Notes: generated by a model not told the origin, from the sequence alone. A stretch of 33,392 nucleotides of DNA from Lachnospiraceae bacterium UBA3866 (GCA_002392345.1 DGGU01000043.1:1-33392), one strand, 5' to 3'; counted from the first letter of the stretch, positions 1 to 9,780 are shown. Numbers and translations are program-made.

Positions 1-731
1 AACAGGTTAATATAAAATGCAATTATAATTACCTTCCAACAGATGATAGAAATCTTATTGTTAAAGTGACAAAGTATATATATGACCGATATAATATAAA
101 AGATAAGATATATATATATCTTAAGAAGATGATACCTACGAGCGGCGGACTGGGCGGCGGATCAAGTGATGCTGCTACTATGCTTCTTTTTTTGAATCGC
201 CATTATAAATTAAATCTATCAACTGATGAACTTAATTATGTAGCAGCGATGTTTGGCTCAGATATACCTTTTTTTGTTCATAAGAAAGTTAGTATCTGCG
301 AAGGAAGAGGTGAAAAGGTAACAGAGATAAAACCGTATAATAATTACTATATACTTATAGCCACCCCCAATGTGAGAGTTTCTACAAAAGAGATTTTTTA
401 TCGCTTAGACTTAAATGAGATATCTGCCGAAAGGAATATTATAGAAAAAGAGAAATTTGATAATGCTGTATATGCTATCGAAAAGCATAATCTTAAAATG
501 CTTTCTAAAAATATATTCAATGACCTAGAACTAGTTACAGAACCCATGTTTGATAAGGTAAGTCTATTTAAAAATAGGCTTATGGAGCTTGGGGCCATGA
601 AGTCACTTATGTCTGGAAGCGGACCTACTGTTTTTGGGATATTTAGCTCATATTTTAAAGCTTTAAACTGCAAAAATATAATGAAAAAGGAAAACCCAGA
701 TTCGTTCGTATTCATTGCAAGGCCAATTTAA
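1..731 (+). CDS. ispE: 4-diphosphocytidyl-2-C-methyl-D-erythritol kinase, 3' part (5' end outside window)
   Basis: GHMP-family kinase that phosphorylates CDP-methylerythritol in the non-mevalonate (MEP) isoprenoid pathway, in the cytoplasm. The reading frame is open from nt 3, so the gene is cut by the window edge; a GTG at 66 is internal, since the residues before it (YLPTDDRNL) already match the family. The ATP-binding glycine loop IPTSGGLGGGSSDAA is encoded at about 129-173, and the C-terminal GHMP motif LMSGSGPTVFG at about 607-640. About 242 codons are visible of the roughly 285 usual for IspE, so only some 40 N-terminal residues are missing. A strong promoter follows the stop codon, so the gene belongs to an upstream unit. 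The identification is firm from the motifs. Confidence 0.95.
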   Translation, partial: QVNIKCNYNYLPTDDRNLIVKVTKYIYDRYNIKDKIYIYLKKMIPTSGGLGGGSSDAATMLLFLNRHYKLNLSTDELNYVAAMFGSDIPFFVHKKVSICEGRGEKVTEIKPYNNYYILIATPNVRVSTKEIFYRLDLNEISAERNIIEKEKFDNAVYAIEKHNLKMLSKNIFNDLELVTEPMFDKVSLFKNRLMELGAMKSLMSGSGPTVFGIFSSYFKALNCKNIMKKENPDSFVFIARPI

Positions 732-733
732 TA

Positions 734-762
734 TTGACAATAAAACAAAAGTGTAGTATATT
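734..762 (+). promoter_or_regulatory. sigma-A promoter of the efflux operon
   Basis: TTGACA at 734-739, 17-nt spacer, TATATT at 757-762: a consensus -35 and a near-consensus -10 just after the ispE stop. It faces the TetR gene whose start is at 839. The -10 abuts the first operator palindrome, which fits repression by steric block. Confidence 0.8.
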
Positions 763-810
763 TGACAATGTGTCAAAAACGACAATATGTCCAAAAATGA
801 CATTTGGTAC
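762..810. promoter_or_regulatory. Array of three GACA-N3-TGTC palindromes, probable TetR operators
   Basis: Copy 1 is TTGACA-ATG-TGTCAA (762-776), copy 2 is GACA-ATA-TGTC (781-791), copy 3 is a degraded GACA-TTT-GGTA (799-809). Centres lie about 17-18 bp apart. They sit between the -10 box and the TetR start codon, so the adjacent regulator is the natural ligand. The palindromes are seen; binding by this TetR is inferred. Confidence 0.65.
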
Positions 811-838
811 AAAACTACATTTTTTGTTGAGGTGAAAT

Positions 839-1447
839 ATGGCTTTAGATCACTTTTACACGATTAAAGACAAGAAAAAAACAAATATTCTTGATGCTAT
901 AGAAAGATGCATGCAAAAGTTTGATTATGATGAATTATCTATCAATGACATAGTCACTGAAGCAGATATTTCAAGGGGAAGTTTTTATAACTACTTTTGT
1001 GATAAGAGTGATGCAGTAGAAACTTTGGTGAAGGAAAAAACAAAGATCATCTTTAGCATATTTAAAGAATGCATAATCGAACATGATGGGAGATTGCTTG
1101 ATGGTGCATATGAAGGGTATATGCGAGTTAAAGGAATGCTAAAAAATAAGATTTTTCTTACAGTTATGAAAAATCTTAAATATTTTATAGAGATAGGGCT
1201 AAAAATAATATACTCAGAGTCATATGAAAAAGAATTTGTAGAATTTGTAGATTGGTTATTGGAAAATACAGTTGAGGGTAGAACGAAGATAACAACAAGG
1301 GAGCAGATGGCCAATGTTGTCGACCTACTTATCTCATTAATTGCCAACATGACTCTTAAGATTGTACTTGCTAGTGGTGAAAAGAATGAGAACGATGGAA
1401 TAGATTATAAGTTTAATATTATTAGAAAAGGTATAGAATCATTATAA
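839..1447 (+). CDS. TetR/AcrR-family transcriptional regulator
   Basis: A 202-residue protein with the normal TetR layout: an N-terminal helix-turn-helix at about residues 34-53 (DIVTEADISRGSFYNYF, the classic recognition-helix pattern) and a variable helical ligand-binding region. The start is supported by GAGGTG at about 829-834. It is the first gene of the operon encoding the membrane-fusion protein, RND pump and two TolC-like proteins, and an operator-like palindrome array lies just upstream. It is therefore probably an autoregulated repressor released by a substrate of the pump. The ligand cannot be read from the sequence. Confidence 0.93.
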   Translation: MALDHFYTIKDKKKTNILDAIERCMQKFDYDELSINDIVTEADISRGSFYNYFCDKSDAVETLVKEKTKIIFSIFKECIIEHDGRLLDGAYEGYMRVKGMLKNKIFLTVMKNLKYFIEIGLKIIYSESYEKEFVEFVDWLLENTVEGRTKITTREQMANVVDLLISLIANMTLKIVLASGEKNENDGIDYKFNIIRKGIESL

Positions 1448-1473
1448 AATGTATTAAAGAGGGGATATTGGAT

Positions 1474-2571
1474 ATGGAAGAAAAGGTAGTGAACGGTAAT
1501 CAGCAGCAGGGGAAGAAAAATAGTCATATAGCATTAATTGCTATAGGTATAATACTTTTAGTCGGTGTAGTTTTTTTAGTAATAAGGAGACTTACTGTTT
1601 CTAAGAAGGTTGATCTCACAGCTATAGCATCTGTCAATGTAACACATATAAGAAAGGGAAATATTGATAAAGAAATTTCTGTAATGGGTAGTATCTTGCC
1701 TAATGATACATATTTTGTGCCAGTTAAAGTTGCAGGAGACATCACCAAGATATATGTTGAAAATGGCGACTATGTGAAGAAGGGTGATCCTATATGTGAG
1801 ATTGATGCATCTAAAGAGATTGAAGCAGCTAGGATACAATATGATACAGCAAAAAAGAGTTATGAGAGAATTAGAAAATTATACAATTCTGGAGATATCT
1901 CTCTACAAAACTTTGAATCTGTGAAGGCGCAGTATGATGCTGCCAAACTTCAATATGATACTAAAGTTGAGTATGCGACTCCAGTTGCTGTAGGTGATGG
2001 AGTGGTAGAAAATACCAATATGACTGTCAATACTACTGTAAGTGTCGGCACAGTTTTATGCTACATCACATCTGAAGAATCTAAGGAGATTAACTTTGGA
2101 GTTACAGAAAGAGTCTTAAGTGGTATAAAGGTTGGAGATAAAGTTACTGTTGAGAAATCTGGTGTAAAATACGATGGATATATATCTAATGTAGCTAATC
2201 TTATCAATTCATCGAATGGGCTTTTTAATGTCAAAGCGGTAATCACCTCTAAGAATTCTTTTGCTTCAGGAGTTTTAGCAAAGGTGACTTTCGTATACGA
2301 TAGAAGAAACAATGTCAATATCTTACCTAATGAACTCATATATTATGAAGGAGGATTACCGTATATATATGTAGTTAATGATGATAATGTGGTCAATAAA
2401 ATGTATATAGAAGTGGGTGTTGAAAATGAAAGGACTAGTGAAGTGCTTACTAATATTGATAAAAATGTCCGCATAGTATCAACATGGAATAACAGCCTTG
2501 CAGAAGGTACTATTGTCAATGTTGTGAAAGATGAAGAAGTATATGATGATATTACTTCGGAGGTTAGATAA
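1474..2571 (+). CDS. RND efflux membrane-fusion (periplasmic-adaptor type) subunit, HlyD/AcrA family
   Basis: Adaptor subunit linking an RND pump to a TolC-like channel. ATG 1474 is preferred over an in-frame TTG at 1468 because AGAGGGG at about 1458-1464 is then well spaced; this gives 365 residues. One N-terminal membrane anchor lies at about residues 17-37. A lipoyl/barrel-sandwich half motif follows (VAGDITKIYVENGDYVKKGD, about 87-106), then a short coiled-coil hairpin (about 120-165) and beta-barrel segments. The short hairpin suggests a small adaptor. It overlaps the pump gene by one base (TAATG), so translation is coupled. The substrate is unknown. Confidence 0.92.
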   Translation: MEEKVVNGNQQQGKKNSHIALIAIGIILLVGVVFLVIRRLTVSKKVDLTAIASVNVTHIRKGNIDKEISVMGSILPNDTYFVPVKVAGDITKIYVENGDYVKKGDPICEIDASKEIEAARIQYDTAKKSYERIRKLYNSGDISLQNFESVKAQYDAAKLQYDTKVEYATPVAVGDGVVENTNMTVNTTVSVGTVLCYITSEESKEINFGVTERVLSGIKVGDKVTVEKSGVKYDGYISNVANLINSSNGLFNVKAVITSKNSFASGVLAKVTFVYDRRNNVNILPNELIYYEGGLPYIYVVNDDNVVNKMYIEVGVENERTSEVLTNIDKNVRIVSTWNNSLAEGTIVNVVKDEEVYDDITSEVR

Positions 2572-5500
2572 TGGGTTATCAGTTTACAAAGTTTGTCCTA
2601 AGAAAACCGGTAACTGCCTTTCTCATTATGCTTTCTATCGTTTTCTTTGGAGTAATATCTATAATTAGTTTCAAATACGAACTTATGCCATCAATTTCTA
2701 TGCCTATGTATGCTGTGGTTACTATATACCCAGGTGCACAACCTGAAGACGTTGATGTCAATATAACTAAGAAGCTCGAAGATGAATTATATAACCTTCA
2801 AGGTGTAAAGCACTTGCAGTGTTCGTCAAGGGAAAATTTTTCTATAGTTGCAGTTCAGTATAATTATGGTCAAAATATGAATCAGGCTTATACTGATTTG
2901 AAGAAGGCTGTAGATAGAATTAAGGGTAATTTCCCTGATAATGTAGAAGACCCTACTATCTATGAGATGGATGTCAACTCTATGCCATCCATAAAGATAG
3001 CAGTTAGAAACAAGACAACCAATGATATATATAATTATGTAACTAATACCTTTGTAAAAGAACTTGAAAAGATATCTGATGTGTCATCTGTCGATACGGC
3101 AGGTGGACAAGAGGATTATATAAAGATATCTCTCAAACCGGATATGATGGAAAGGTACAACCTATCTATGTCTACACTGCAGCAGATCATATCAAATGCT
3201 GATTTCACCTTGCCAGGCGGAGATGTTAATGTTGGTGACAGAGAACTTGCGTTTACTACTGGAGTTAGGTATAACACTATAGAATCTTTTAAAACTATAC
3301 CTATAATTACTGGTAACCAGAGGACATTATATCTTGAAGATATAGCAGATGTATATAACGCAAAAAGAGATGTAACACAGATCGGTAGATATGATAGCGA
3401 AGATTGTATGGTTGTATCTATAACTAAGACTCAATCAGCTAGTACAGTCTCATTATCAAAGCAAGTTAAGAGAACTTTAGCTAGATTAACTGCAGCAGAT
3501 CCTAATCTTGAAGCGATTATAGTTGAGGATAGTGCAAATAATGTCAACAACTCTATAAAGAATGTCTTTGAGACTATGATCATAGCAGTTATACTTTCGA
3601 TGCTTATCATATGGCTCTTCCTTGGAGAATTTAAGGCATCGTTTATAGTTGGAACATCAATTCCGTTTTCTATACTTACTGCTTTCGTATGTATGTACCT
3701 TGCAGGATATACACTTAATGTTATAACTTTGTCGGCGCTCGTTCTTGGCGTTGGTATGATGGTAGATAACTCGATAGTTGTACTTGAAGCTTGCTTTAGA
3801 GCGAGCGATGAATATGCAGGAAAGAAGGGAGTCTCTTATTATTGTCTTGCTGCTTTGAAAGCAAGTAAGACTATAGGAGCATCAGTTTTTGGATCAACAC
3901 TTACGACAGTTGTTGTATTCGGACCTCTTGGATTCTTATCTGGCATGTCAGGACAATTCTTTAAACCACTTGGTTTTACTATAGTATTTTGTATGCTTGC
4001 ATCCTACATATCTGCTATAACAGTAGTACCACTCACTTATGTATTATTTAGACCAGAAGAGAAAAAGCAGTCGCCTGCAGGACCAGTAGTTCGAAGTCTT
4101 CAAAGCTTATATAGATATGCCTTGCCAAAACTTTTAAAGGCAAAATGGGTAGTCGCTATAGCAAGTATACTTGTTATTGTCGGTGTGATCGCTCTTATTC
4201 CTACATTTGAAAGGGAACTTGTGGCAGCAACAGATAATGGCATGGTAAGATTTTCTATAACTACTAAGCCAGGACTTAAACTAGAAGCAAGAGATGAGAT
4301 ATATAAGGAATTCGAAGAGTTTGTTAAAAATGAGGAAGTTGTGGATCATTATATACTATCTAATAGTGCAGGCTCTATGTCTATGTCAGGTGGTGGTGGA
4401 CAGTCGCTGATAGCTTACTTAGTTCCAAAGTCTCAAAGAAAGGAGACGACGGATGATGTTATAAGTAGGTGGAAAAAAGCACTTTCGAATGTTACAACCT
4501 GCACGGTAGACTTATCTTCATATTCGACATCGGCTGTAAGTATGTTCGTAATGCCGGGTGGTGATAAGTTAGAGATATACATGCAGTCTGATGATTATAG
4601 CAGGATAAAAGAAGTTAGAGATAGGCTTGTAAAGACACTTGAAGCGAGAAAGGATTGCGAGAATATAACTACTACACTTGATTATGGTGCTCCTAAGATA
4701 GAAGCGAAGATTGATCCTATACTTGCAGCATCAGAAGGATTTACGCCTAAGGCTATAGGAGGCCTTGTATATAATACTCTATCAGGTGTTAAGGTTATGG
4801 ATAAAACCATAGATGGGGTAACTAAGGCTGTATATCTTGAATACGATGATAATGAATATGACACGGTAGAAAAAGTTTCCAATATGGAATTTACGAATGC
4901 TGGTGGACTTAAGACCATGCTTAGTGATATGGCAGACATAGCATATGAAGATAACCCAAATTCTATACCTAAGTATGATAAAAAATATAGAGTAACAGTC
5001 ACAACATATTTTAATGAAAATGCAACAGATAATTCAAGAATTGATATACAGGAAAATGTAGTAGCACCACTTTATAACCAGTATGTAGAGAAAGCTACGA
5101 GTTCTATTGATGACATGCTTAATGAAGAATTTACAGCACTAGGCATAGCAGTTGCAGTAGCCGCATTTCTCGTCTTTGTAGTTATGGCATCTCAATTCGA
5201 ATCAGTCAGATTCTCGCTTATGGTTATGGGCACAGTGCTTTTCTCATTTGTAGGTGGTATACTTGCACTTTGGCTTACCAACCTAAAATTATCCATGGTT
5301 GTGTTGCTCGGAACCTTGATGCTTATAGGAACAGCAGTTAACAATGGCATCCTTTATGTAGATACAGTTAACCAGTTCTTAGATAATGGTAAGGATCTAA
5401 AGTGGTCTCTTGTAGAGGCTGGTGCTATAAGACTTAGACCTATACTTATGACTACGCTCACTACTATAGTTGCTATGATACCTATGTCTATAGCATATGG

Positions 5501-5735
5501 TGAGAATGGCGAAGTTTTGCAAGGCCTTGCTGTTGTAGATATAGGTGGCATTATCAGTTCTACTATCATGGCATTATTTATATTACCTATATATTATTAT
5601 ATATTTGCTAGAAATAAAGGTACAGTTCTTGAAAGACTTAGACCGGTGGCAAGTGATGCTATAGTAGCAGTTGAAGATGAAGATAGATTAAGAGAATTAA
5701 GAAATGCAGAGAGAAGGAAAAATGAAGAGAATTAA
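2571..5735 (+). CDS. RND-superfamily efflux permease (AcrB/MexB-like, HAE family)
   Basis: Proton-driven multidrug-type exporter of 1054 residues, the full length of AcrB-like pumps. It shows the duplicated RND plan: one N-terminal helix, a large extracytoplasmic loop (YPGAQPEDVDVNITKKLED near residue 50), a bundle of helices at about 335-495, a second large loop and a second bundle at about 860-1025. The TM4 proton-relay motif is VGMMVDNSIVVLEA with D399 followed by Asn, whereas AcrB has Asp-Asp. The TM10 segment reads AVNNGIL, without the AcrB lysine. SD GGAGG lies at about 2559-2563. The charge-relay differences place it in the divergent HAE clade rather than the AcrB core. Substrate not predictable. 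Confidence 0.96.
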   Translation: MGYQFTKFVLRKPVTAFLIMLSIVFFGVISIISFKYELMPSISMPMYAVVTIYPGAQPEDVDVNITKKLEDELYNLQGVKHLQCSSRENFSIVAVQYNYGQNMNQAYTDLKKAVDRIKGNFPDNVEDPTIYEMDVNSMPSIKIAVRNKTTNDIYNYVTNTFVKELEKISDVSSVDTAGGQEDYIKISLKPDMMERYNLSMSTLQQIISNADFTLPGGDVNVGDRELAFTTGVRYNTIESFKTIPIITGNQRTLYLEDIADVYNAKRDVTQIGRYDSEDCMVVSITKTQSASTVSLSKQVKRTLARLTAADPNLEAIIVEDSANNVNNSIKNVFETMIIAVILSMLIIWLFLGEFKASFIVGTSIPFSILTAFVCMYLAGYTLNVITLSALVLGVGMMVDNSIVVLEACFRASDEYAGKKGVSYYCLAALKASKTIGASVFGSTLTTVVVFGPLGFLSGMSGQFFKPLGFTIVFCMLASYISAITVVPLTYVLFRPEEKKQSPAGPVVRSLQSLYRYALPKLLKAKWVVAIASILVIVGVIALIPTFERELVAATDNGMVRFSITTKPGLKLEARDEIYKEFEEFVKNEEVVDHYILSNSAGSMSMSGGGGQSLIAYLVPKSQRKETTDDVISRWKKALSNVTTCTVDLSSYSTSAVSMFVMPGGDKLEIYMQSDDYSRIKEVRDRLVKTLEARKDCENITTTLDYGAPKIEAKIDPILAASEGFTPKAIGGLVYNTLSGVKVMDKTIDGVTKAVYLEYDDNEYDTVEKVSNMEFTNAGGLKTMLSDMADIAYEDNPNSIPKYDKKYRVTVTTYFNENATDNSRIDIQENVVAPLYNQYVEKATSSIDDMLNEEFTALGIAVAVAAFLVFVVMASQFESVRFSLMVMGTVLFSFVGGILALWLTNLKLSMVVLLGTLMLIGTAVNNGILYVDTVNQFLDNGKDLKWSLVEAGAIRLRPILMTTLTTIVAMIPMSIAYGENGEVLQGLAVVDIGGIISSTIMALFILPIYYYIFARNKGTVLERLRPVASDAIVAVEDEDRLRELRNAERRKNEEN

Positions 5736-6882
5736 TTTATACAAAATTTTGGCATTTATTATATCTATATGTATGGTGACTCCACATTATGCCATAAGTG
5801 ATTATATAGGTGAGTATTTTGATGGGATAAGCCCAGATGCTCATATCTATCGTTATGACAACAAAAAAGGAAGCCTTCCAAGTAGTTCTATAGATTATGA
5901 AAATATAGATTCATATGTACATTATTATAATCCTGAGGTACTTAATTATTGGAATGACTGGGAAAATAATAAATCATCAGAGAATATTTATGATGATTAT
6001 GTTGCAGCAGCTGATAACCTTTATGCATCTGCAGGTAGCAGCGATTCTGATTTACAAGCCGGTATCGCCAATGCTCAAGGTGATGCCATGATGATACAGG
6101 CTGATAAGAATGTAGTTGACTCCTATGTTAATTTTCTTGATTATTATCTAAAAGAGAAGAAACTTGTGCTTGCAACTAAGATACTTGATATTAATTATCA
6201 TAAAAGTGAATATGAAGTACTTAATGCTGAAGAAGAGTATAATGAAGCGGTTAGAAAAGAAGAGAGCGCGGATAATGCGCTAAAGTACGGAAGCGGGACT
6301 GAAGTGGAGTATCTTACCGCGAAAAAACAAACTATTGATGCAAGGTCAAGCAAAGTTGCAGCTGAGTCAAGTAGAAAAACATATATGAGAAATCTTCTTA
6401 TCAATTGTGGCATGGCATATGATGCTGATATATTTATAGCACCTTTTGATTTAGAAGAAGGCATTGATGTTAGTAATATCAACCTTGAAAATGATTACCA
6501 ATATGCACTTGCGCATAATGTCCAATATGAGATATATCGCAGAAAAAGAAACAATGCGAGAACAACTGAAGTTCAAAAAGAATATGATATACTCATTGAG
6601 GCAGCGCCAAAGAATATATACAACGATCTTGAAACTAAGTATTCTATTATTCTTGATTTGGTAGAGACAAAGTATAACCGTGAGATAGCTTATAGTCTTG
6701 CTTTATCTAATTATACTAAGGCTCAGAATGAATATAGTGCCGGAAATATAAGTGAAAAGGAATATATGACTTTCGAAACCAATGTTCGTAAGGCTTTATA
6801 TAATCTCGCTATGGTAAAGTATGATTTTAAGATAGCTTTTGAAGAATATAATGCAAGCGTGATGGGGTATGGCAATAGTTAG
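5722..6882 (+). CDS. TolC-like outer-membrane-efflux-family protein, copy 1
   Basis: About 386 residues. ATG 5722 is chosen over ATG 5704 because GAGAAGG at 5711-5717 then sits properly and the protein begins with a signal-like stretch (MKRINLYKILAFIISICMV). It overlaps the pump gene by 14 bases. The body is rich in long helices with A/S/E/Y heptads, and includes a TolC-repeat-like segment near the middle (YGSGTEVEYLTAKKQ) and another near the C-terminus (YSAGNISEKEYMTFETNVRKA). That is the channel component expected beside an adaptor and an RND pump. Obvious beta-barrel strands are not apparent by eye. Family assignment rests on helix repeats and context; alternative: a coiled-coil exported partner that is not a channel. 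Confidence 0.72.
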   Translation: MKRINLYKILAFIISICMVTPHYAISDYIGEYFDGISPDAHIYRYDNKKGSLPSSSIDYENIDSYVHYYNPEVLNYWNDWENNKSSENIYDDYVAAADNLYASAGSSDSDLQAGIANAQGDAMMIQADKNVVDSYVNFLDYYLKEKKLVLATKILDINYHKSEYEVLNAEEEYNEAVRKEESADNALKYGSGTEVEYLTAKKQTIDARSSKVAAESSRKTYMRNLLINCGMAYDADIFIAPFDLEEGIDVSNINLENDYQYALAHNVQYEIYRRKRNNARTTEVQKEYDILIEAAPKNIYNDLETKYSIILDLVETKYNREIAYSLALSNYTKAQNEYSAGNISEKEYMTFETNVRKALYNLAMVKYDFKIAFEEYNASVMGYGNS

Positions 6883-8289
6883 ATGATTATGTTTAATATA
6901 AAAAAGATATTCGTTTTTTGTATAGCTTTTACTTTGCTTGTATCTAGTCCTTCTTTTGCTAAAGTAAGATTAGATGTCGGAGAAGTGGATAAACCGGTGG
7001 CTGAACCAAAGGTCAATACTTCTGAAGGCATCATCATCCAAAGTAATCCATATGTAGAACGTTATAATGAAACTGGAAGACTAACTGGAAAGGCGAAGGA
7101 AGAATACGATAGTGTCAATAACTTTAATATTGACTTGAAAACTTTGGAACTGAGAGTGAAATTTTTTTCCCCAACTTATCTTAATATAAGACAGGGTGCA
7201 GTTAGTAGTTATTATATGGCATATTATGCAAGAGGTGGAAATGATACTCTTATGTATGATACACTTAGTTATACAGAAGAGATACATGATTTGATGGATG
7301 ATTATAAAGAATTATATCTCATGTACACGAGGGAGAGAAATGCTCTCGACAAATCAGATCCAGATTATGCGACAAAGTATGCAACTTTGACTGCTCAGAT
7401 TGAGACCTATCAATATATGCATAAAGTAGCTAAAGCAACCTATGATGCAACTAATAGAACTATTAATTCAACTAAAACTATGCTTGGGCTAGGTAATGCT
7501 TTATATAATATAGGTAATGTTGATAATAATAATCAGATTACATTTGCTAGAGAAGCGATAACTAAGGGCCTTACAACTGCAGTATTATCAGTACTTCAGC
7601 TTGAAACTTATATTGATATACTTGAAAATCAGACAAATCTATATTATGATATGTATGAGTTAAATAAGAAGAATTTAGGTCTTGGCCTGGCTACGGAAAA
7701 TGACGTTTTAAGTAGATATTCTACTTATGAGACTGCCAAGGATACTTTAAAGAAAACTAAGACGACATTAAGGAATGTCAAAGAACAAGTAGCTAATAAC
7801 CTTGGTTATAGTATAAATGATGTTGATAAACTCAATTTCGTTGAGCCGGAAGTTGATTATGAGTACCTTTTAAGCATTGATGTTGGAGCGGACGAGGTTA
7901 AAGCCTATACAAGCAATTCCAATTATTATAGCTTATCAATTAATTCCAGAGATCGCAAGAGACCTGGTAGTACTGGGGAAGCACTTCTTAGCAAGAGACA
8001 GAATTATATGTCTGAAAAAGTCATCACGGCGTTTGAAGACACATACAATAGACTTGAGTCTGCAAGGCTTTCGTATGAGGCAGGCAACATTTTAAACAAT
8101 GTGTGTCTTATAAACTTAGAAGCTAACAAAAGGAAACTTGATAATAATTTAGTTAGTGAACTTGAGTACAAAGGACTAGAATTACAAAACTTCGCAAATG
8201 TGCTTCAAGTGAGAGTTTCAAAATACAGTTTAATTAGTGCATATATGGATTATTATTATGCAACATTAGGACATCTTGATATAGCATAA
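6883..8289 (+). CDS. TolC-like outer-membrane-efflux-family protein, copy 2
   Basis: 468 residues, starting directly after the stop of copy 1, with ATG at 6883 or 6889 and no clear SD, so probably translated by coupling. A clean signal peptide with an AxA-like site (SSPSFAK, near residue 26) marks export. The helical repeat pattern is more TolC-like than copy 1: LGLGLATENDVLSRYSTYET in the middle and LDNNLVSELEYKGLELQNFA near the end are the paired helix-turn repeats typical of the family, each with the Leu-Gly or Asn turn. Two different TolC-type genes in tandem suggest a hetero-oligomeric or alternative exit component for the upstream RND pump. Confidence 0.8.
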   Translation: MIMFNIKKIFVFCIAFTLLVSSPSFAKVRLDVGEVDKPVAEPKVNTSEGIIIQSNPYVERYNETGRLTGKAKEEYDSVNNFNIDLKTLELRVKFFSPTYLNIRQGAVSSYYMAYYARGGNDTLMYDTLSYTEEIHDLMDDYKELYLMYTRERNALDKSDPDYATKYATLTAQIETYQYMHKVAKATYDATNRTINSTKTMLGLGNALYNIGNVDNNNQITFAREAITKGLTTAVLSVLQLETYIDILENQTNLYYDMYELNKKNLGLGLATENDVLSRYSTYETAKDTLKKTKTTLRNVKEQVANNLGYSINDVDKLNFVEPEVDYEYLLSIDVGADEVKAYTSNSNYYSLSINSRDRKRPGSTGEALLSKRQNYMSEKVITAFEDTYNRLESARLSYEAGNILNNVCLINLEANKRKLDNNLVSELEYKGLELQNFANVLQVRVSKYSLISAYMDYYYATLGHLDIA

Positions 8290-8327
8290 GATGTTATATA
8301 TTTTGTAGGTCCTATGAAGGAGAGAAA

Positions 8328-9767
8328 ATGGCTGAAGAAAAGAAATTAGTAGAACAGATTACATCTCAAGAGAAAGATTTTGCTAAGTGGTATACAGATG
8401 TGTGCCTTAAAGCAGAACTCTGTAGTTATAGTGGTGTTAAAGGATTTGTAGTTATAAGACCATATGGCTGGGCTATCTGGGAGAATGTAATGAATAATGT
8501 TGATGCAAGACTTAAAAATATGGGTGTGACTAATGTGGCTATGCCAGTTCTTATACCAGAGCACCTTCTTGTAAAGGAAAAAGAACATGTTGAAGGCTTC
8601 GCACCAGAATGTGCTTGGGTTACTTGCGGAGGCGATGATATACTTGAAGATAGACTAGCAGTTAGACCTACATCAGAGACAGTATTCTGTGACTACTGGA
8701 GAGAAGTTGTTAAGTCATATAGAGATCTACCACAACTTCTATGTCAGTGGGGGTCAGTTGTCCGTTGGGAAAAAGAGACTAGACCTTTCCTTAGAACGAG
8801 AGAATTCTTCTGGCATGAGGGACATACTTTACATGCTACACCTGAAGAATCTTTAAAATTTACTTTAGATATACTCTATATGTATGAAGATTTTATACAG
8901 AGTGATGTTGCTATACCTGTTATCAAAGGAAAGAAGACTGATAAAGAGAGATTTGCTGGAGCACAAGCTACCTATACTGTGGAATCCATAATGAGAGATG
9001 GTAAGTCACTTCAATCTGGTACATCACATGATTTTGGGAATAATTTTGCTAAGGCATTTGACATAAAATACCTTGATAAAAACAACAAACTAGTTTATGC
9101 AACAGAGACATCGTGGGCTATATCATCAAGAATTATAGGTGCACTTATAATGGTTCATGGAGATGATAGGGGCTTAAAAGTCCCACCACATATTGCGCCT
9201 ATACAAGTAAGAGTAGTGCCTATAAGGATGAAAGATGAAAATAATGTGAAAGCTGCATCTGACTTATACGATCGGATTAAAAAAGCTGGCATAAAAGCTG
9301 ATATAGATTTGACTGATAAGACACCTGGCTATAAGTTCGCTGAATGCGAGATGAAAGGTATACCTATAAGACTTGAGATAGGACCTAAGGACATAGAGAG
9401 TAAGAAGTGCGTTTTGGTACGCCGTGATACTGGTGATAAGATAGAAGTAAGTCTTGATAATATAGAGAGAGAAATTAAGGAATTGCTTGAGAAGATTCAA
9501 AAGAATATGTTTGAAACTGCTAAAAAATTCCTTGATTCTCACATTGATACTGCTACTACCAAAGAAGAACTTGTTACTAAAATGAATAAAAAAACTAGAT
9601 TTATAAAGGCTATGCATTGTGGCGATGAGGCTTGCGAAGAGGCGTTTAAAGATGAAACTGGTATATCAAGCAGATGCATACCTTTTGAGCAAGAGCACAT
9701 ATCAGATAAATGTGTAGTTTGCGGCAAGCCAGCAAAGTATGAACTTATCTGGGGCAAGTCTTATTAG
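8328..9767 (+). CDS. proS: Proline--tRNA ligase, archaeal/eukaryotic-type (type 3)
   Basis: Class II aminoacyl-tRNA synthetase charging tRNA-Pro. Its 479 residues match the type-3 ProRS, which lacks the INS editing domain of the usual bacterial enzyme (about 570 residues). Visible signatures are RPTSE (motif around residue 112), motif 2 RWEKETRPFLRTREFFWHEG, motif 3 GDDRGLKVPPHIAPIQV, an anticodon-binding domain, and the C-terminal zinc-binding region with Cys pairs (CGDEACEE and CVVCGK). SD AAGGAGAG precedes ATG 8328. It follows the efflux operon by 38 nt without a visible terminator, and is followed by a strong one. Confidence 0.97.
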   Translation: MAEEKKLVEQITSQEKDFAKWYTDVCLKAELCSYSGVKGFVVIRPYGWAIWENVMNNVDARLKNMGVTNVAMPVLIPEHLLVKEKEHVEGFAPECAWVTCGGDDILEDRLAVRPTSETVFCDYWREVVKSYRDLPQLLCQWGSVVRWEKETRPFLRTREFFWHEGHTLHATPEESLKFTLDILYMYEDFIQSDVAIPVIKGKKTDKERFAGAQATYTVESIMRDGKSLQSGTSHDFGNNFAKAFDIKYLDKNNKLVYATETSWAISSRIIGALIMVHGDDRGLKVPPHIAPIQVRVVPIRMKDENNVKAASDLYDRIKKAGIKADIDLTDKTPGYKFAECEMKGIPIRLEIGPKDIESKKCVLVRRDTGDKIEVSLDNIEREIKELLEKIQKNMFETAKKFLDSHIDTATTKEELVTKMNKKTRFIKAMHCGDEACEEAFKDETGISSRCIPFEQEHISDKCVVCGKPAKYELIWGKSY

Positions 9768-9780
9768 ACATTTTTAACAT

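Noticed and set aside
66..68. GTG at 66 as the start of a complete ispE
   Set aside because: The frame is open back to nt 3 and the encoded YLPTDDRNL belongs to IspE, so the gene is cut by the window edge.
4682..5002. Minus-strand open frames, such as the one opposite the RND pump gene
   Set aside because: They lie opposite strong coding genes, lack SD sequences and show no domain pattern; all look like shadows of + strand genes.
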